64,000 nucleotides of DNA from Clitoria ternatea (taxonomy: Eukaryota > Streptophyta > Magnoliopsida > Fabales > Fabaceae). Positions within the stretch are counted from its first letter, which is position 1. Each line of letters starts with the position of its first letter. The DNA is taken from positions 233,018,242 through 233,082,241 of the forward strand of contig CM075670.1 of assembly GCA_037962975.1 (NCBI GenBank), written 5' to 3'. A program made the translations under genes and the position numbers. The notes under the pieces are model-generated. The model saw only the letters and a list, made by a program, of their open reading frames with translations. It was not told the origin of the DNA and searched no databases. Positions 1-9,779 of the stretch are shown here, piece after piece.

Positions 1-928
1 TTAATAAAAAGGGACAGCACATTAGAGATGGTCCCATACTTAGAAAATATCAAAAAAAGAGTTTACTGGAAGGTAGAAGAACAGAGTGACGTGGAAAGCT
101 AAAATAATTAATAATTCCGACTCGGTTTTCAGCATTCTGAGCATATCTTTCCGAGAAAGCCTCTGCCCATTCAGAATTCCTTCATTCGCAGGGAATTCAC
201 TCGGAAGGGTTTCATCCCATGAAACACTCAGCTTTCCTTCCTCAGAAATGTCCCACACGAAAAGATCTCATTCAGACAGCTCACTCATATATATTTCTGT
301 CTGAGTCAAACTTTTTCTTACGTCACTCAGAAGTCTCCCATCTAAAAGATTATTCGGAGTTAGTAGACAATCCTCTCTCAGAAATTATTCCACTTGAAAG
401 GATCACTCAGGGTTGGAGTCTATTTCAAAGACGAACCCGAGTACAAACTCAACAATTCTGACCGAATACGAATTGAATAAATTTACCACTCGGTCATTTA
501 TTTCCCTTAGAACTATTTACTCAGAAATATACTTATTCGGAGTTGGAATCTTTCTCTGTCCAGAAGCACCTTTTTTGAAGAAGATTCACTCGGTTTATCC
601 CAATCGGTGTCACACCACACAGTTATCAGAAATTTCTCACTTGACGCTTTCCACTTGGAATGTTTCACTTGGATTTGCCTTATTCTAAAGTGTCTCATTC
701 GGACACCATTTTTCTTAACTTAGAAATGATTCTTTTAATGATGTTTCACTCGAAAACATCTTAACTTCATTTGGAAATAACTCCATCGGTCTTACTTCAC
801 TCGGTATCGCACCATTTCACTCGGAATATCTTATTTAAAATGATATTCACTCGGAATTTCATTCAGAAATTCTTCATTAATCCTTAATGAATGAATTTTC
901 TAAAAATTACAAATTTTGGGATGTTACA
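1..928 (-). mobile_element. Partial LTR of a Ty3-gypsy-type element, cut by the window edge
   Basis: The segment is filled with degenerate copies of TCACTCGGAA and ends at 918-928 with GGGATGTTACA. The solo LTR at 28296-30892 has the same terminus and the same motif, so this is a second copy of that family. Read on the minus strand the LTR would begin TGTAACATCCC at 928. The minus orientation is borrowed from the relative, where a TATA-like box and a pyrimidine-rich leader lie on the minus strand. The sequence to the right has no purine tract, so 928 is probably the outer end of the element. The rest lies outside the window, so full element versus solo LTR cannot be decided. Open frames here are products of the short repeat and are not genes. 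Confidence 0.7.
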
Positions 929-1559
929 ATTAGAATATGAAAAGTTATAGGATGACGGTGAAATGTGAAGTAGATATAAATGTACATAAGCACGTATTGT
1001 AAGGCTAGTGTTATGCCTTTTTCAATATGATTGAATTTCTATATGAATTAGTATGTTTTTTGCTTACCCTTTCCTGTTGTTATTTATTTTTCTAGTAACC
1101 AAGGATAGAGATGTAATTGATACTGCGGAGACGAGCACCAAGTGAGTTAGATTGCTAATGAATGGATGATGAACTTGTATTATTCGTAATGGTGTTAAAT
1201 TATGAGCATGTATATTTTAGTATCTCTATTTTAGTATTGTCTAGTCATGAATAGATTGTGAAATGGCATAGAGCGAATGCATCACTGAATTGCATGAACA
1301 TGGGCAGGTGTTGTTATATATTTGTATGTTTTGTTATGGATGACATTGAGCCAATTAGATGATAAAGTTGAGATTATGCCATGTGAATTTGAGGAGTAGC
1401 GATATAGTTAAAATGATGTAAATGAGATCATAATATGCTCATGATATGTGGCTATGATCTGAGTGTTATGGAATTATATCCCCATGGGCAAGTTGATGTT
1501 GTTTGTACATGTAAGCATTGAACCATGTTGAATTGTATTGATGATTTTGATAGTATAAT
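929..1559. other. Spacer without recognisable gene
   Basis: AT-rich DNA with stops in all frames. It looks like decayed repeat sequence, but no terminus or domain could be identified. Confidence 0.4.
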
Positions 1560-2100
1560 ATATAAACTATGGTTGGTATAGATTGAGTTTTAAGAGAAAA
1601 ATGGCTAAATAAGCAAACTGAATAGGTTATTTTGAGTTTTAGTAGGATTCGAATTCCTCAAAAGGTGCCAATAAAACCCTAGGAGTATTTGAAAATTGTT
1701 TGAGATGTGAAATGATTATTTGGATCTAATTTGGTAGGAGTTTGGTATAGGAATTGCACTAAATTGTTAAAAATGTATTTTTCTACATAACTTTGTGATA
1801 TGGAGGAATTTTTTAGTACAGACTGTGGCAACAGGTCCAAAATGAGTTCACATATAATGCTCATAAATTTGTGTAACATTCAGAGGTCAAATGGGTAAGT
1901 TAAGGGTCATGTAAGTTGACCCGAAGCCCAAAATCTACATAAAAACTACACTTGTATTGATGGTAATCGATTATACCTATAATCGATTACCTGCAAGCAA
2001 AATTAAATTCCTACGATATTGTTTTTTGATAATCGATTACGAGAATTTTGATAATCAATTACCAGTTTGTTTTTGAAACTGTGTATGATCTAGACCAAAA
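1560..2100. repeat. Diverged LTR-like repeat with TAATCGATTA palindromes
   Basis: The stretch 1800-1930 aligns loosely by eye with 43320-43460: both have a CATTC-GAGG-CAAATG-GTAAG block after similar upstream words. The left copy is followed by three exact TAATCGATTA palindromes (1963, 1980, 2030) and one variant near 2052. The right copy is followed instead by CTCGCTTGAGCAAG-type motifs. No termini or target duplication were found. It is probably an old LTR fragment; the family is not known. Confidence 0.45.
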
Positions 2101-3757
2101 TAGCTCTTGCATACTTCACGGAAGTCGTAGATAATTGAGTTACGAACATTTTCTAATTGGATTCACCTCAAAAGGAGGTCTGTAGCTCAAGTTATACATA
2201 AAATACTATAAGATGTTCATGTTGAAAATTGTATGTAAAATAATTTTACATTTTCATGAATTAGGTGATCTTAGGGGCATAATTAACCTTCGATCCTTAC
2301 ATAACATTTTTAGATAATTGAGTTACAGATGTGTATCAATTGGATTCAATCACCTACAAGTCCCAAATTAAAATCACTCAACACTCCACGTGCCCCCCAC
2401 CATATGCTCCAACCACGCCACATGATTATGTTGCTTCACCATCACACCTCTATCACCGATCCAAGGATGCTCACCACATGAGAGTGAACTTTGTCGCTCC
2501 CACCATATCGGATCACAGTATCATGATGGAGGCAAAAAGGGATTCAATTTTGTGGGTAGGTGGCATAACAAAGTTGTGGGTAAAGGGAGGTGACAAGATG
2601 AAGAGGATGAATGACAGAAAAAAAAACAACAAGAAGAATAATAAAGTTTAGATGACATTTTCTTAATAAATATATAAATCGTTGAAGTGCACTTAACTAT
2701 GGAAATCGAAGTAAATAAAAAAACTAGGGACTAAATGCATAAAAAATTAGGGACTAAACACTAAAAAAAAAATTGGTAGGGGTTGACTTTAAATTTAAGA
2801 CTTCAAAGCCAAAATTCTTCTATGGCAATTTTGCTAAGAACTTTTGATTATTGATTGAAGAGAAAATAATAACATGAGAGCTTTTGATTAAAGAGCTTAT
2901 TGAAAGCAATTGGGAAATCAGAGCGAGCAATATTGCTGAAAAATCAAGATCGAGAGGCAGAGGAAAATAACCAATCAACTTCTGAAAAATAAACTGTTTA
3001 GAAATCTATCAAATTCTGGTCGTTTATAAAAGCGCTAGTACTTATACCAATTTATGAAATTTCGTAGTCCTTTATCTCCTTTTTTTTTTGGTGAATTTTT
3101 CCCGTGAATGGAGAAAGATTCATTGGGTGGGTAATTAATGTTTTTGTTAGAAGTTTGTGGTAGAATAAAAAGACTAAGATTTGATTTAATTTGGAGTAGG
3201 AAGCAATATGTAGAAAAATAAATATTCAATTAAATAATAAATATGATATCTAATTACATAAGAAATATTAAATTAGATCAAATAGAAAATGATACATAGT
3301 ATTATTTTTTATTTTATTTTATTTTTAATTTAATTAGATGATGATTAATAATTATTTTTATTTTTCTGTCTCTATTTATTATCTCCAACTGAAAGAAACA
3401 GTGAAACTAACCAAGCTTTTTATAATCACTTTTGATTATATTAATTAATGAATAATCAATGTTTAATCCGCCGTCCTGAGTTAAAACATGATGATTTGGA
3501 ATCTTCCAAAGTTTTAATCATTTTCGTGTTGGACCCATTCTTTCATATGATAATAATGACAAAACAAAAATGGCGAGGAATTAGTTAGCACCGTTATGAT
3601 ATAATAACAAAAATATTATATTACGTAAAATATAAATGTTTCAATAAGTAGTGTTTTCGGTTAATTAGTAGTATTTTTTGAAATGATATTTTAATTTTTG
3701 ATTTGAACTACTAATTAAAATTTACTTTTACTTTATTCTCTCTTTATAAGTTTAATA
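2101..3757. other. AT-rich spacer, no supported gene
   Basis: It holds one open frame at 2331-2651 on the plus strand (106 codons) with a His/Pro-rich start and a Lys/Asn-rich tail. No domain, splice context or homology is recognised, so it is not called as a gene. The rest is AT-rich DNA full of stop codons. Confidence 0.4.
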
Positions 3758-3762
3758 ATTTT

Positions 3763-4564
3763 TGATCCGGTCTGGATACCGGCCCCAAGATTATCCGGTC
3801 TGGATACCCGACCTAAGGATGAGGCCATCTTAGTCGTCCTAGAGGTCAACCGGTATCACAAGGTAATGATTCGGTCGGCAAACACATGATGCAAGTCTCT
3901 CTTACACCGGTCGTCCGAAGTAACGTCCGACATGCCGGGTGACTTATCCGCTCTCGTTCATCCGTCACCCCCTGATCCGATTGCCTCAGTGTCATAACGA
4001 TAAAGATATTCTGCACAACGGAATATGTCCCTTTCATTCACCGAAAGGAGCAGGTACAGTCGCAGGTGTAATTCACGGAAAAGGTGATTATCCTCCATCC
4101 CTGTGTCAGAATCGTACACTGCTAATTGACCTATCCCCTGGTATACTTTGAATACTGAGCCACTCTGATTGACACTTTACACACGGCATCAGAACCTATG
4201 GGCCACTTGCACCCAACGATTCACCTTCTACGCTCAACTATAAATAACATGTTCCAATACACATGCAAGGTAACGTTGTTCTTACTCTCATTCTCACTAT
4301 TATACTGCTTGAGTATTAACAAAGTTCATATACACTCTTCTAACTTGAGCGTCGGAGAATCTTCACAGGTGGCACCACCTTTTGCCCACTTCAACGCGAA
4401 ACTCTGGTGCGAAGGATCTCCAGGACAACGAGACCGGTTTCTCCCACTGAGAGGCCGGATTACATAGACCGGATACACACAGAACCGGTCTTCAACCTCA
4501 TTCAATCCTTAACTCTTGTGGCTGGTCCCACACCGGATCCCAAACCCCGGTCCGGACCAGATCA
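3763..4564 (+). repeat. 5' LTR of the non-autonomous element
   Basis: An 802-bp LTR beginning TGATCCGGTC and ending GACCAGATCA, so the ends are imperfect inverted repeats. It contains internal CCGGTCTGGATAC repeats near its start. Candidate promoter sequence lies near 4241 (CTATAAATAAC). Its partner is split into 5238-5622 and 7072-7488. Confidence 0.9.
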
Positions 4565-4565
4565 T

Positions 4566-4583
4566 TGGCACGCCCAGTGGGAC
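4566..4583 (+). other. Probable primer binding site
   Basis: One base after the 5' LTR the sequence reads TGGCACGCCCAGTGGGAC. It starts with TGG, as expected for pairing with a tRNA 3' CCA end. I could not assign the tRNA with confidence. Confidence 0.6.
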
Positions 4584-4627
4584 TCGGTAGAGTTATTCCC
4601 ACTTTCTGCAGAAGTTAGTAGTCGACC

Positions 4628-4999
4628 ATGGAAGGAGATGGACGCGATTTTATGGATGGTCATGTGGAAGATGTGACCCATCAACAAGCCGATAGGAGAT
4701 TCATTTTCGAATCACCAGCAACCCACTCAAGGAGAATGGTACCAGTGGCAACCCCTGACCCTCGAGATGAAGTTATAAGGCAGCTCAAGGAAGAGTTGAG
4801 GGAGTTGCGATGGGAGAAAGGAGAAACTGGGGACAAAGTGATGTCTCAGGCGGAGGATACTCACCATGCATCTGCGAGAGAGAAGTCCACAACTCTCCAG
4901 TATTCTAAGATCCCTACTTATGAGGAGAGGGAGCAAACTCAAGATTCTGGGGACAGAATCAGTGCAAGGAGGTTACAGGTAATGGAACTTCCCAGGTGA
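4628..4999 (+). pseudogene. Truncated gag-like ORF of the non-autonomous element
   Basis: An open frame of 123 codons beginning 64 bp after the LTR, in the position of gag. It is highly charged, with a short predicted coiled-coil stretch around residues 47-65 (Glu/Arg/Leu-rich, pattern RQLKEELREL). There is no zinc knuckle, protease or major-homology-like region, and the frame stops well short of any usual gag length (normally several hundred residues). A further 77-codon frame overlaps at 4996-5229 and contains Ser/Glu-rich repeats encoded by the CACTCGGAGTC-like motif. Whether the product has any function is unknown; an internally deleted gag is the simplest reading. Confidence 0.55.
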
Positions 5000-5225
5000 C
5001 ACAGCCAGAGCCAACCTCACTCGGAGTCGCTCATTCAGAGTCAATTGCCAATTCAGAGTCATTCACTCAGAACCGATCACTCAATAACACTCGGGGACAA
5101 TATTCAACGGTGACCGAGTATTGCGAAGGTAGAAACATAACATGTATTCTTGCATGTTATGCCAGCATACAGACCTCTCGTGAACAACATAGCTTATATG
5201 AGCAACTTACAATCCCTCATACAAG

Positions 5226-5237
5226 CTAGGGGACAAA
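5226..5237 (+). other. Polypurine tract
   Basis: CTAGGGGACAAA lies directly before the 3' LTR start at 5238, the expected place for plus-strand priming. Confidence 0.65.
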
Positions 5238-5622
5238 TGATCCGGTCTGGATACCGGCCCCAAGATTATCCGGTCTGGATACCCGACCTAAGGATGAGGC
5301 CATCTTAGCCGTCTTAGAGGTCAACCGGTATCACAAGGTAATGATCCAGTCGGCAAACACACGATGCAAGTCTCACTTACACCGGTCGTCCGAAGTAACG
5401 TCCGACATGCCGGGTGACTTATCCACTCTCGTTCATCCGTCACCCCCTGATGCGATTGCCTCAGTGTCATAACGATAAAGATATTCTGGACAACGGAATA
5501 TGTCCCTTTCATTCACCGAAAGGAGCAAGTACAGTCGCAGGCGTAATTCACAGAAAAGGTGACTATCCTCCATCCCTATGTCAGAATCGTACACTGCTAA
5601 TTGACCTACCCCTGGTATACTT

Positions 5623-7066
5623 TGTTATTCAAGTGGCCTCAATACTCAAGAGGGGGGGGTGAATTGGGTTTTTAAAACTTTGCTTGAAATGCCTTTGAAC
5701 TTGATTCTTTTTATCACAAGTTTAGAGATTATGAAAGTAAGATCAAGTAAAGTACAAAAGATAATGCAAAACAAGAGGCAAATATTGATAAGGCAATTTA
5801 TCAAACACTTGGTGTGCAATGTTCAAGGTTAACTAATTAAAGTAAGCTCAAGTATGTAAATCCCAATCAACCAACTTAAATCAATTCAATGCAGTATATA
5901 AATGTAAAAGAGTTAGGGAGAAGAGCTTGCAAACCAATTTAACGAGTTCCACCAACCCCGGTGTACGTCTCACCTTCAAGCAACCCACTTGAAGGATTTC
6001 CACTATTGAAGTTTAGAGATTACAAGCTATGAGTAATTGCAGCTTCCTAGTGTCCCACACTGAAGAACTCAATCCTCACTAGCACAAGGGCAACCCACCC
6101 AATCTCTCAAACTCTCAATACCCAAAGGTTGAACCCCAACCTTTGTGACCACTCAATCTAGAGTGAAAACCTTTGTGTTTGGAGTAGTGTTTACAAGCAA
6201 GTGACTCTCTTAATAAAGTAGATGTACAATTGAAAGCTCTCTTAAATTCTAACTCTCAACAAGAGAGGATATACAAGTTGAAGTTCTAAGTTTCAGAAAA
6301 ATGAAACTATACAAGAATAAAGCTCACAAGACTCAAGAATTGATTTCCTTTGATGTATGTAATTGATTGATTGAGTAGCTTGAAGGAGTCTTGCATTTAT
6401 AGGGCTTGGAGATGAGCATAATGGAGTTCCTAGCCGTTGTATGTAGTGGGTATCTGAGAAATGGTGAAAAAATGAGTTGTTTCCAACTAAAATGTGTTTT
6501 CCCACTATCGTAATCGATTACGCCTTGAGCTGTAATCGGTTACTCTTCGAATTTTTCAGTCCAGTTCGTGCTGTAATCGATTAGTATTCACCATCTAATC
6601 GATTAGCTTAAAGTCAGAACTTTGGTAATCGATTAGATCTTGCCTAGTAATCGATTAGCCATAGCACCTGATGCATTTAATTCATTTCTTGATCTTGGTA
6701 ATCGATTAGCACACCCATGTAATCGATTAGTGTCGTTTCAGTAGCTTGGTAATCGATTGGCTGAAGTCCTGTAATCGATTAGCATATATGCCTGATACAT
6801 TTGATCCAATTTTTGATGTTGGTAATCGATTAGCATACTGGTGTAATCGATTAGTTACAAGTCAGAAGCTCTCTAATCGATTAGCCCTGTCTCTATAATC
6901 GATTAGTTACAAGTCAGACGCTCTGTAATCGATTAGCCCTGTCTCTCTAATCGATTAGCTACGCTGTTTTTGCAGGTCTGATGCTGAATCTTGTTTTTGC
7001 AAGATATTCTTCAAAATTCCTTTGTCATTATCAAAATCCTTGAACCTGTAATCATATTCAAACACA
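5623..7066. mobile_element. Solo LTR (1444 bp) nested in the 3' LTR
   Basis: The insertion begins TGTTATTCAAG and ends TCAAACACA, i.e. TG...CA, and is flanked by the 5-bp duplication TACTT (5618-5622 and 7067-7071). It has no internal coding region, PBS or second LTR, so it is best read as a solo LTR left by LTR-LTR recombination. Near the start is a run of eight or more G residues (CTCAAGAGGGGGGGGTGAATTG), a word I recognise from other plant LTRs. The right half carries a dense TAATCGATTA array. The family is not assigned. Confidence 0.85.
6511..6957. repeat. Array of TAATCGATTA palindromes
   Basis: Fourteen exact copies of the 10-bp palindrome TAATCGATTA and two one-base variants (near 6533 and 6750) lie within about 450 bp, spaced roughly 20-50 bp apart. 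The spacers are themselves partly repeated (AAGTCAGA-CTCT and CCTGATGCATTT words). The core ATCGAT resembles homeodomain or CUT-type binding sites, but any function is inference. Confidence 0.85.
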
Positions 7067-7493
7067 TACTTTGAATACTGAGCCACTCTGATTGACACTT
7101 TACACACGACATCAGAACCTATGGGCCCACTTGCATCCAACGATTCACCTTCCACGCTCAACTATAAATAACATGTTCCAATACACATGCAAGGTGACGT
7201 TGTTCTTACTCTCATTCTCACTATTATACTGCTTGAGTATTAATAGAGTTCATATACACTCTTCTAACTTGAGCTTCGGAGAATCTTCACAGGTGGCACC
7301 ACCTTTCGCCCACTTCAACGCGAAACTCTGGTGCGAAGGATCTCCAGGACAACGAGACCGGTTTCTCCCACTGAGAGGCCGGATTACAAAGACCGGATAC
7401 ACACAAAACCGGTCTTCAACCTCATTCAATCCTTAACTCTTGTGGCTGGTCCCACACCGGATCCCAGACCCCGGTCCGGACCAGATCAATTTT

Positions 7494-8105
7494 TAATTCC
7501 ATCTTTTATTTCTTTTTTAGAAAGTGAAACTTTATTTTATTTTTAAAAAGTAAAACTTGTAACGTTGTTTTTTCTCTTTTCTTTTTATTTTATTTTTAAA
7601 AATTAAATATTTACTTATTTTAAAAAAGTAAAATCTATAGTATTTTTTGCTTTTACTAGTTGATAAGTTACAGTGTTAATTAATAATTTTTTTTATCGTA
7701 AATAAAACCTAAAATTATTAAAAAAACAAAAACAACTTAAACCTTTTATGTTATTTTATATTTGTGTTAATTAAAACATATTAAAAAAATTACAAATTGC
7801 GTGTAACCCTTTTAAGTTCCTATTTATGAGCACTTCTCTGTGACAACTTAAAACACAACATTATTATGTAATGCACTTCCATTCAAAAAACAAGCATTGA
7901 GTATAGAAAAAAGTTACTAACATGAATTAACCACGAAACGCACAAAGCATTCAATACATAATCTTGGGATGGAGTTTAGTTACACATGTTTCATTGTCAT
8001 GAAAACTAATAAAAAATGCAAAAGAATGAAAGAAAATAAGACAAAACTCAAAGAACTTTCATGTCTCCAGCTTCCTTGATTGCCGGATCACTTCCGCAAC
8101 GGTAT
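7494..8105. other. AT-rich spacer, no gene seen
   Basis: Short T-rich and A-rich runs, with stops in all frames. Confidence 0.5.
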
Positions 8106-8277
8106 TTAGGGGATGTTTAGTTTGCAGTAAGGGAAACGAAGTTAGGAAAATGAAAAAATCTAAAGATTAATATTGATCACGTCATTTGAGACAATCGAAA
8201 CTCGAACATAGGATAAATTTTTTCCTCCTAGCCAACTCCGTTCTGTTCCGTTACTGGGTAAACCAAACAACGCCTAA
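8106..8277. mobile_element. Tourist/PIF-Harbinger-like MITE
   Basis: The ends form an imperfect terminal inverted repeat of about 25 bp or more: TTAGGGGATGTTTAGTTTGC on the left pairs with AAACCAAACAACGCCTAA on the right. The GGG-N-TGTTTGG terminus is typical of Tourist-like elements. A 3-bp TWA duplication is expected; here TTA on the left and TAA on the right do not match exactly, so the duplication is imperfect or mutated. There is no coding capacity. A hAT origin is the alternative, but no 8-bp duplication was found. Confidence 0.6.
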
Positions 8278-8340
8278 CACATAGATCTTAATCCCAAATT
8301 TAATTACAATGTATTGTCAGCATGTACGAAAAGATTCACA

Positions 8341-8344
<4 letters not shown>

Positions 8345-8375
<31 letters not shown>
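8345..8375. repeat. (TA)n microsatellite
   Basis: About 15 uninterrupted TA units. Confidence 0.95.
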
Positions 8376-8377
<2 letters not shown>

Positions 8378-8418
8378 CTTTTAATTTAATTCTTATATAA
8401 GTAAATAGTTACATAATA

Positions 8419-9165
8419 CTCTCTTAGTTTCTATTTAATTGTTCAGATAGAAGAATTATATACATATTAAGAAATGTAATTAAGATTATTAATTTTTATA
8501 AAACAATTAAGTATTTTTCTATTTTATTCTTATCTCTCATTTATTTGTTGCTCTTAACATTCTTGTCACTTTTAATATTACCTCTGTCTTTAAATATAAT
8601 ACCATTATTGTCCCTTAATATAAAATATGTTTTAAATTTCTATGTCTCAATTATTTTTAGACCAAAACACCCTTATTAAATGAGTAACTCTTTTGAAGTT
8701 TAAAAAGAAAATAAATGAATTATATTGCTTAAAATACTTATCTCTTCTAGTATAATTGACTAACACAAAAATTAATTTCCATCCCTATTGACTTTGTCTT
8801 TTCATATGGAATAAAGTCATTAACTATGATGGAGAGAGAATTAGAGTAGAGAGAATGAGGAGGAAGAAATAATGGTATTCCCAATTATTTAAGGGTAATT
8901 TTAAAAAATTACCTCTAATTTATGACAAAGATAATAATTTTAACTAAACTAATCAATTTTTTTAATATTTGTGAATTAGGTAAAAAAAATTATATATAGG
9001 AACAAGGGTAATATCAATAAGAGTAGTATTGGAAAAATAACAATTCATGCTCTTTTGAAATTCTAAATAAATGATTAATACTCTCTTAAAATTTTAAGTG
9101 AACAATTAAATAGAAACAAAGTCTTTTTATTAAGTAGACAATTAAATAGAAAAGGAGAGAGGGGG
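8419..9165. mobile_element. Stowaway-like MITE or nested pair
   Basis: The left end CTCTCTTAGTTTCTATTTAA pairs with the right end TTAAATAGAAAAGGAGAG, and each is flanked by TA (8417-8418 and 9166-9167). A second inverted copy of the end (GAACAATTAAATAGAAAC) lies near 9094, and a further Stowaway-type word, CCTCTGTCTTTAAATATAA, begins near 8580. The length (about 750 bp) and the extra end copies suggest one MITE inserted into another or a tandem rearrangement. No coding sequence is present. Confidence 0.55.
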
Positions 9166-9167
9166 TA

Positions 9168-9779
9168 ATATTTTACTATTAGATGATAGTATAAGAAACA
9201 TTTAAATTGTTAATTTTTTCTAACCAAATTGAATTTTCAAACGGATAATTTTTCTTTCATGTTCATGAATCATGATATGCACGTAAACATGTGTAAGAAA
9301 AGAAAAATAAATACCAATGTTATATGGATGTGTAGCAAAGTTAATTTTTTTTGGTACAGTTATTGTCTTTTTTTTGGTATAAGGATATAATTAAGTTAAT
9401 TAATTAGTGTAGGAAAATTAGAAGCATTAGTTAATATTTTGAATAAAGTTACATAGTCTAGTGTTTAACGCACACAAAATATGGAACACAACTCTTTCAT
9501 TATGATGTAAAGTAAACCTGACATGAGTTATGATTAACTATTATTACTGCTTAAAAATGTCATAAAAGACTATGCATCTAACCGACTAACTTAAAGAACA
9601 TAAATAATTAAGTTTGAATGATATCAACAACAATGTTGGTATTTAAATGATCTTAATTAAGAACAGTTTTTGATTTGTTAATTAAATAAAATTAAAAATG
9701 TTTAAAACTACATGTGAAATCAACATTGATAATGACATTGTTGAGCAAACTCCCATTGACTCCTTCAAATTGGGGAACC
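9168..9779. other. Downstream flank of the MLO gene
   Basis: AT-rich DNA without a gene. The 3' UTR of the MLO gene must lie in its right part; no polyadenylation site could be fixed. Confidence 0.4.

Larger units (their letters stand above)
3763..7488 (+). mobile_element. Non-autonomous LTR retrotransposon with nested solo LTR
   Basis: A structurally complete small element. It is flanked by a perfect 5-bp target duplication ATTTT (3758-3762 and 7489-7493). Its LTRs start TGATCCGG and end CCAGATCA, and both are 802 bp once the nested insertion at 5623-7066 is removed. The internal region is only 673 bp (4565-5237) and contains a primer-binding-site-like sequence, a short gag-like frame and a polypurine tract, but no polymerase, so it must rely on proteins from another element. 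The LTRs differ at about 25 positions by my count (about 3%), suggesting a fairly recent insertion. The solo LTR inside the 3' LTR is younger still. Confidence 0.9.
5238..7488 (+). repeat. 3' LTR, split by a nested insertion
   Basis: The LTR parts are 5238-5622 (385 bp) and 7072-7488 (417 bp), together 802 bp, the same as the 5' LTR. The interruption falls between GGTATACTT and TGAATACTG, a junction that is uninterrupted in the 5' LTR near 4150, which gives a clean empty-site comparison. Confidence 0.9.

Noticed and set aside
2331..2651. 106-codon frame as a new small gene
   Set aside because: No recognisable domain, low-complexity tail, no promoter or splice evidence; kept only as a remark.
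4198..4467. 89-codon frame with a hydrophobic segment in the LTR
   Set aside because: The same frame recurs in the second LTR (7092-7436); it is LTR sequence, and a gene is not supported.
6511..6957. CRISPR-like array (short repeats with spacers)
   Set aside because: The repeat is only 10 bp and palindromic, spacing is irregular, and the context is a plant LTR.
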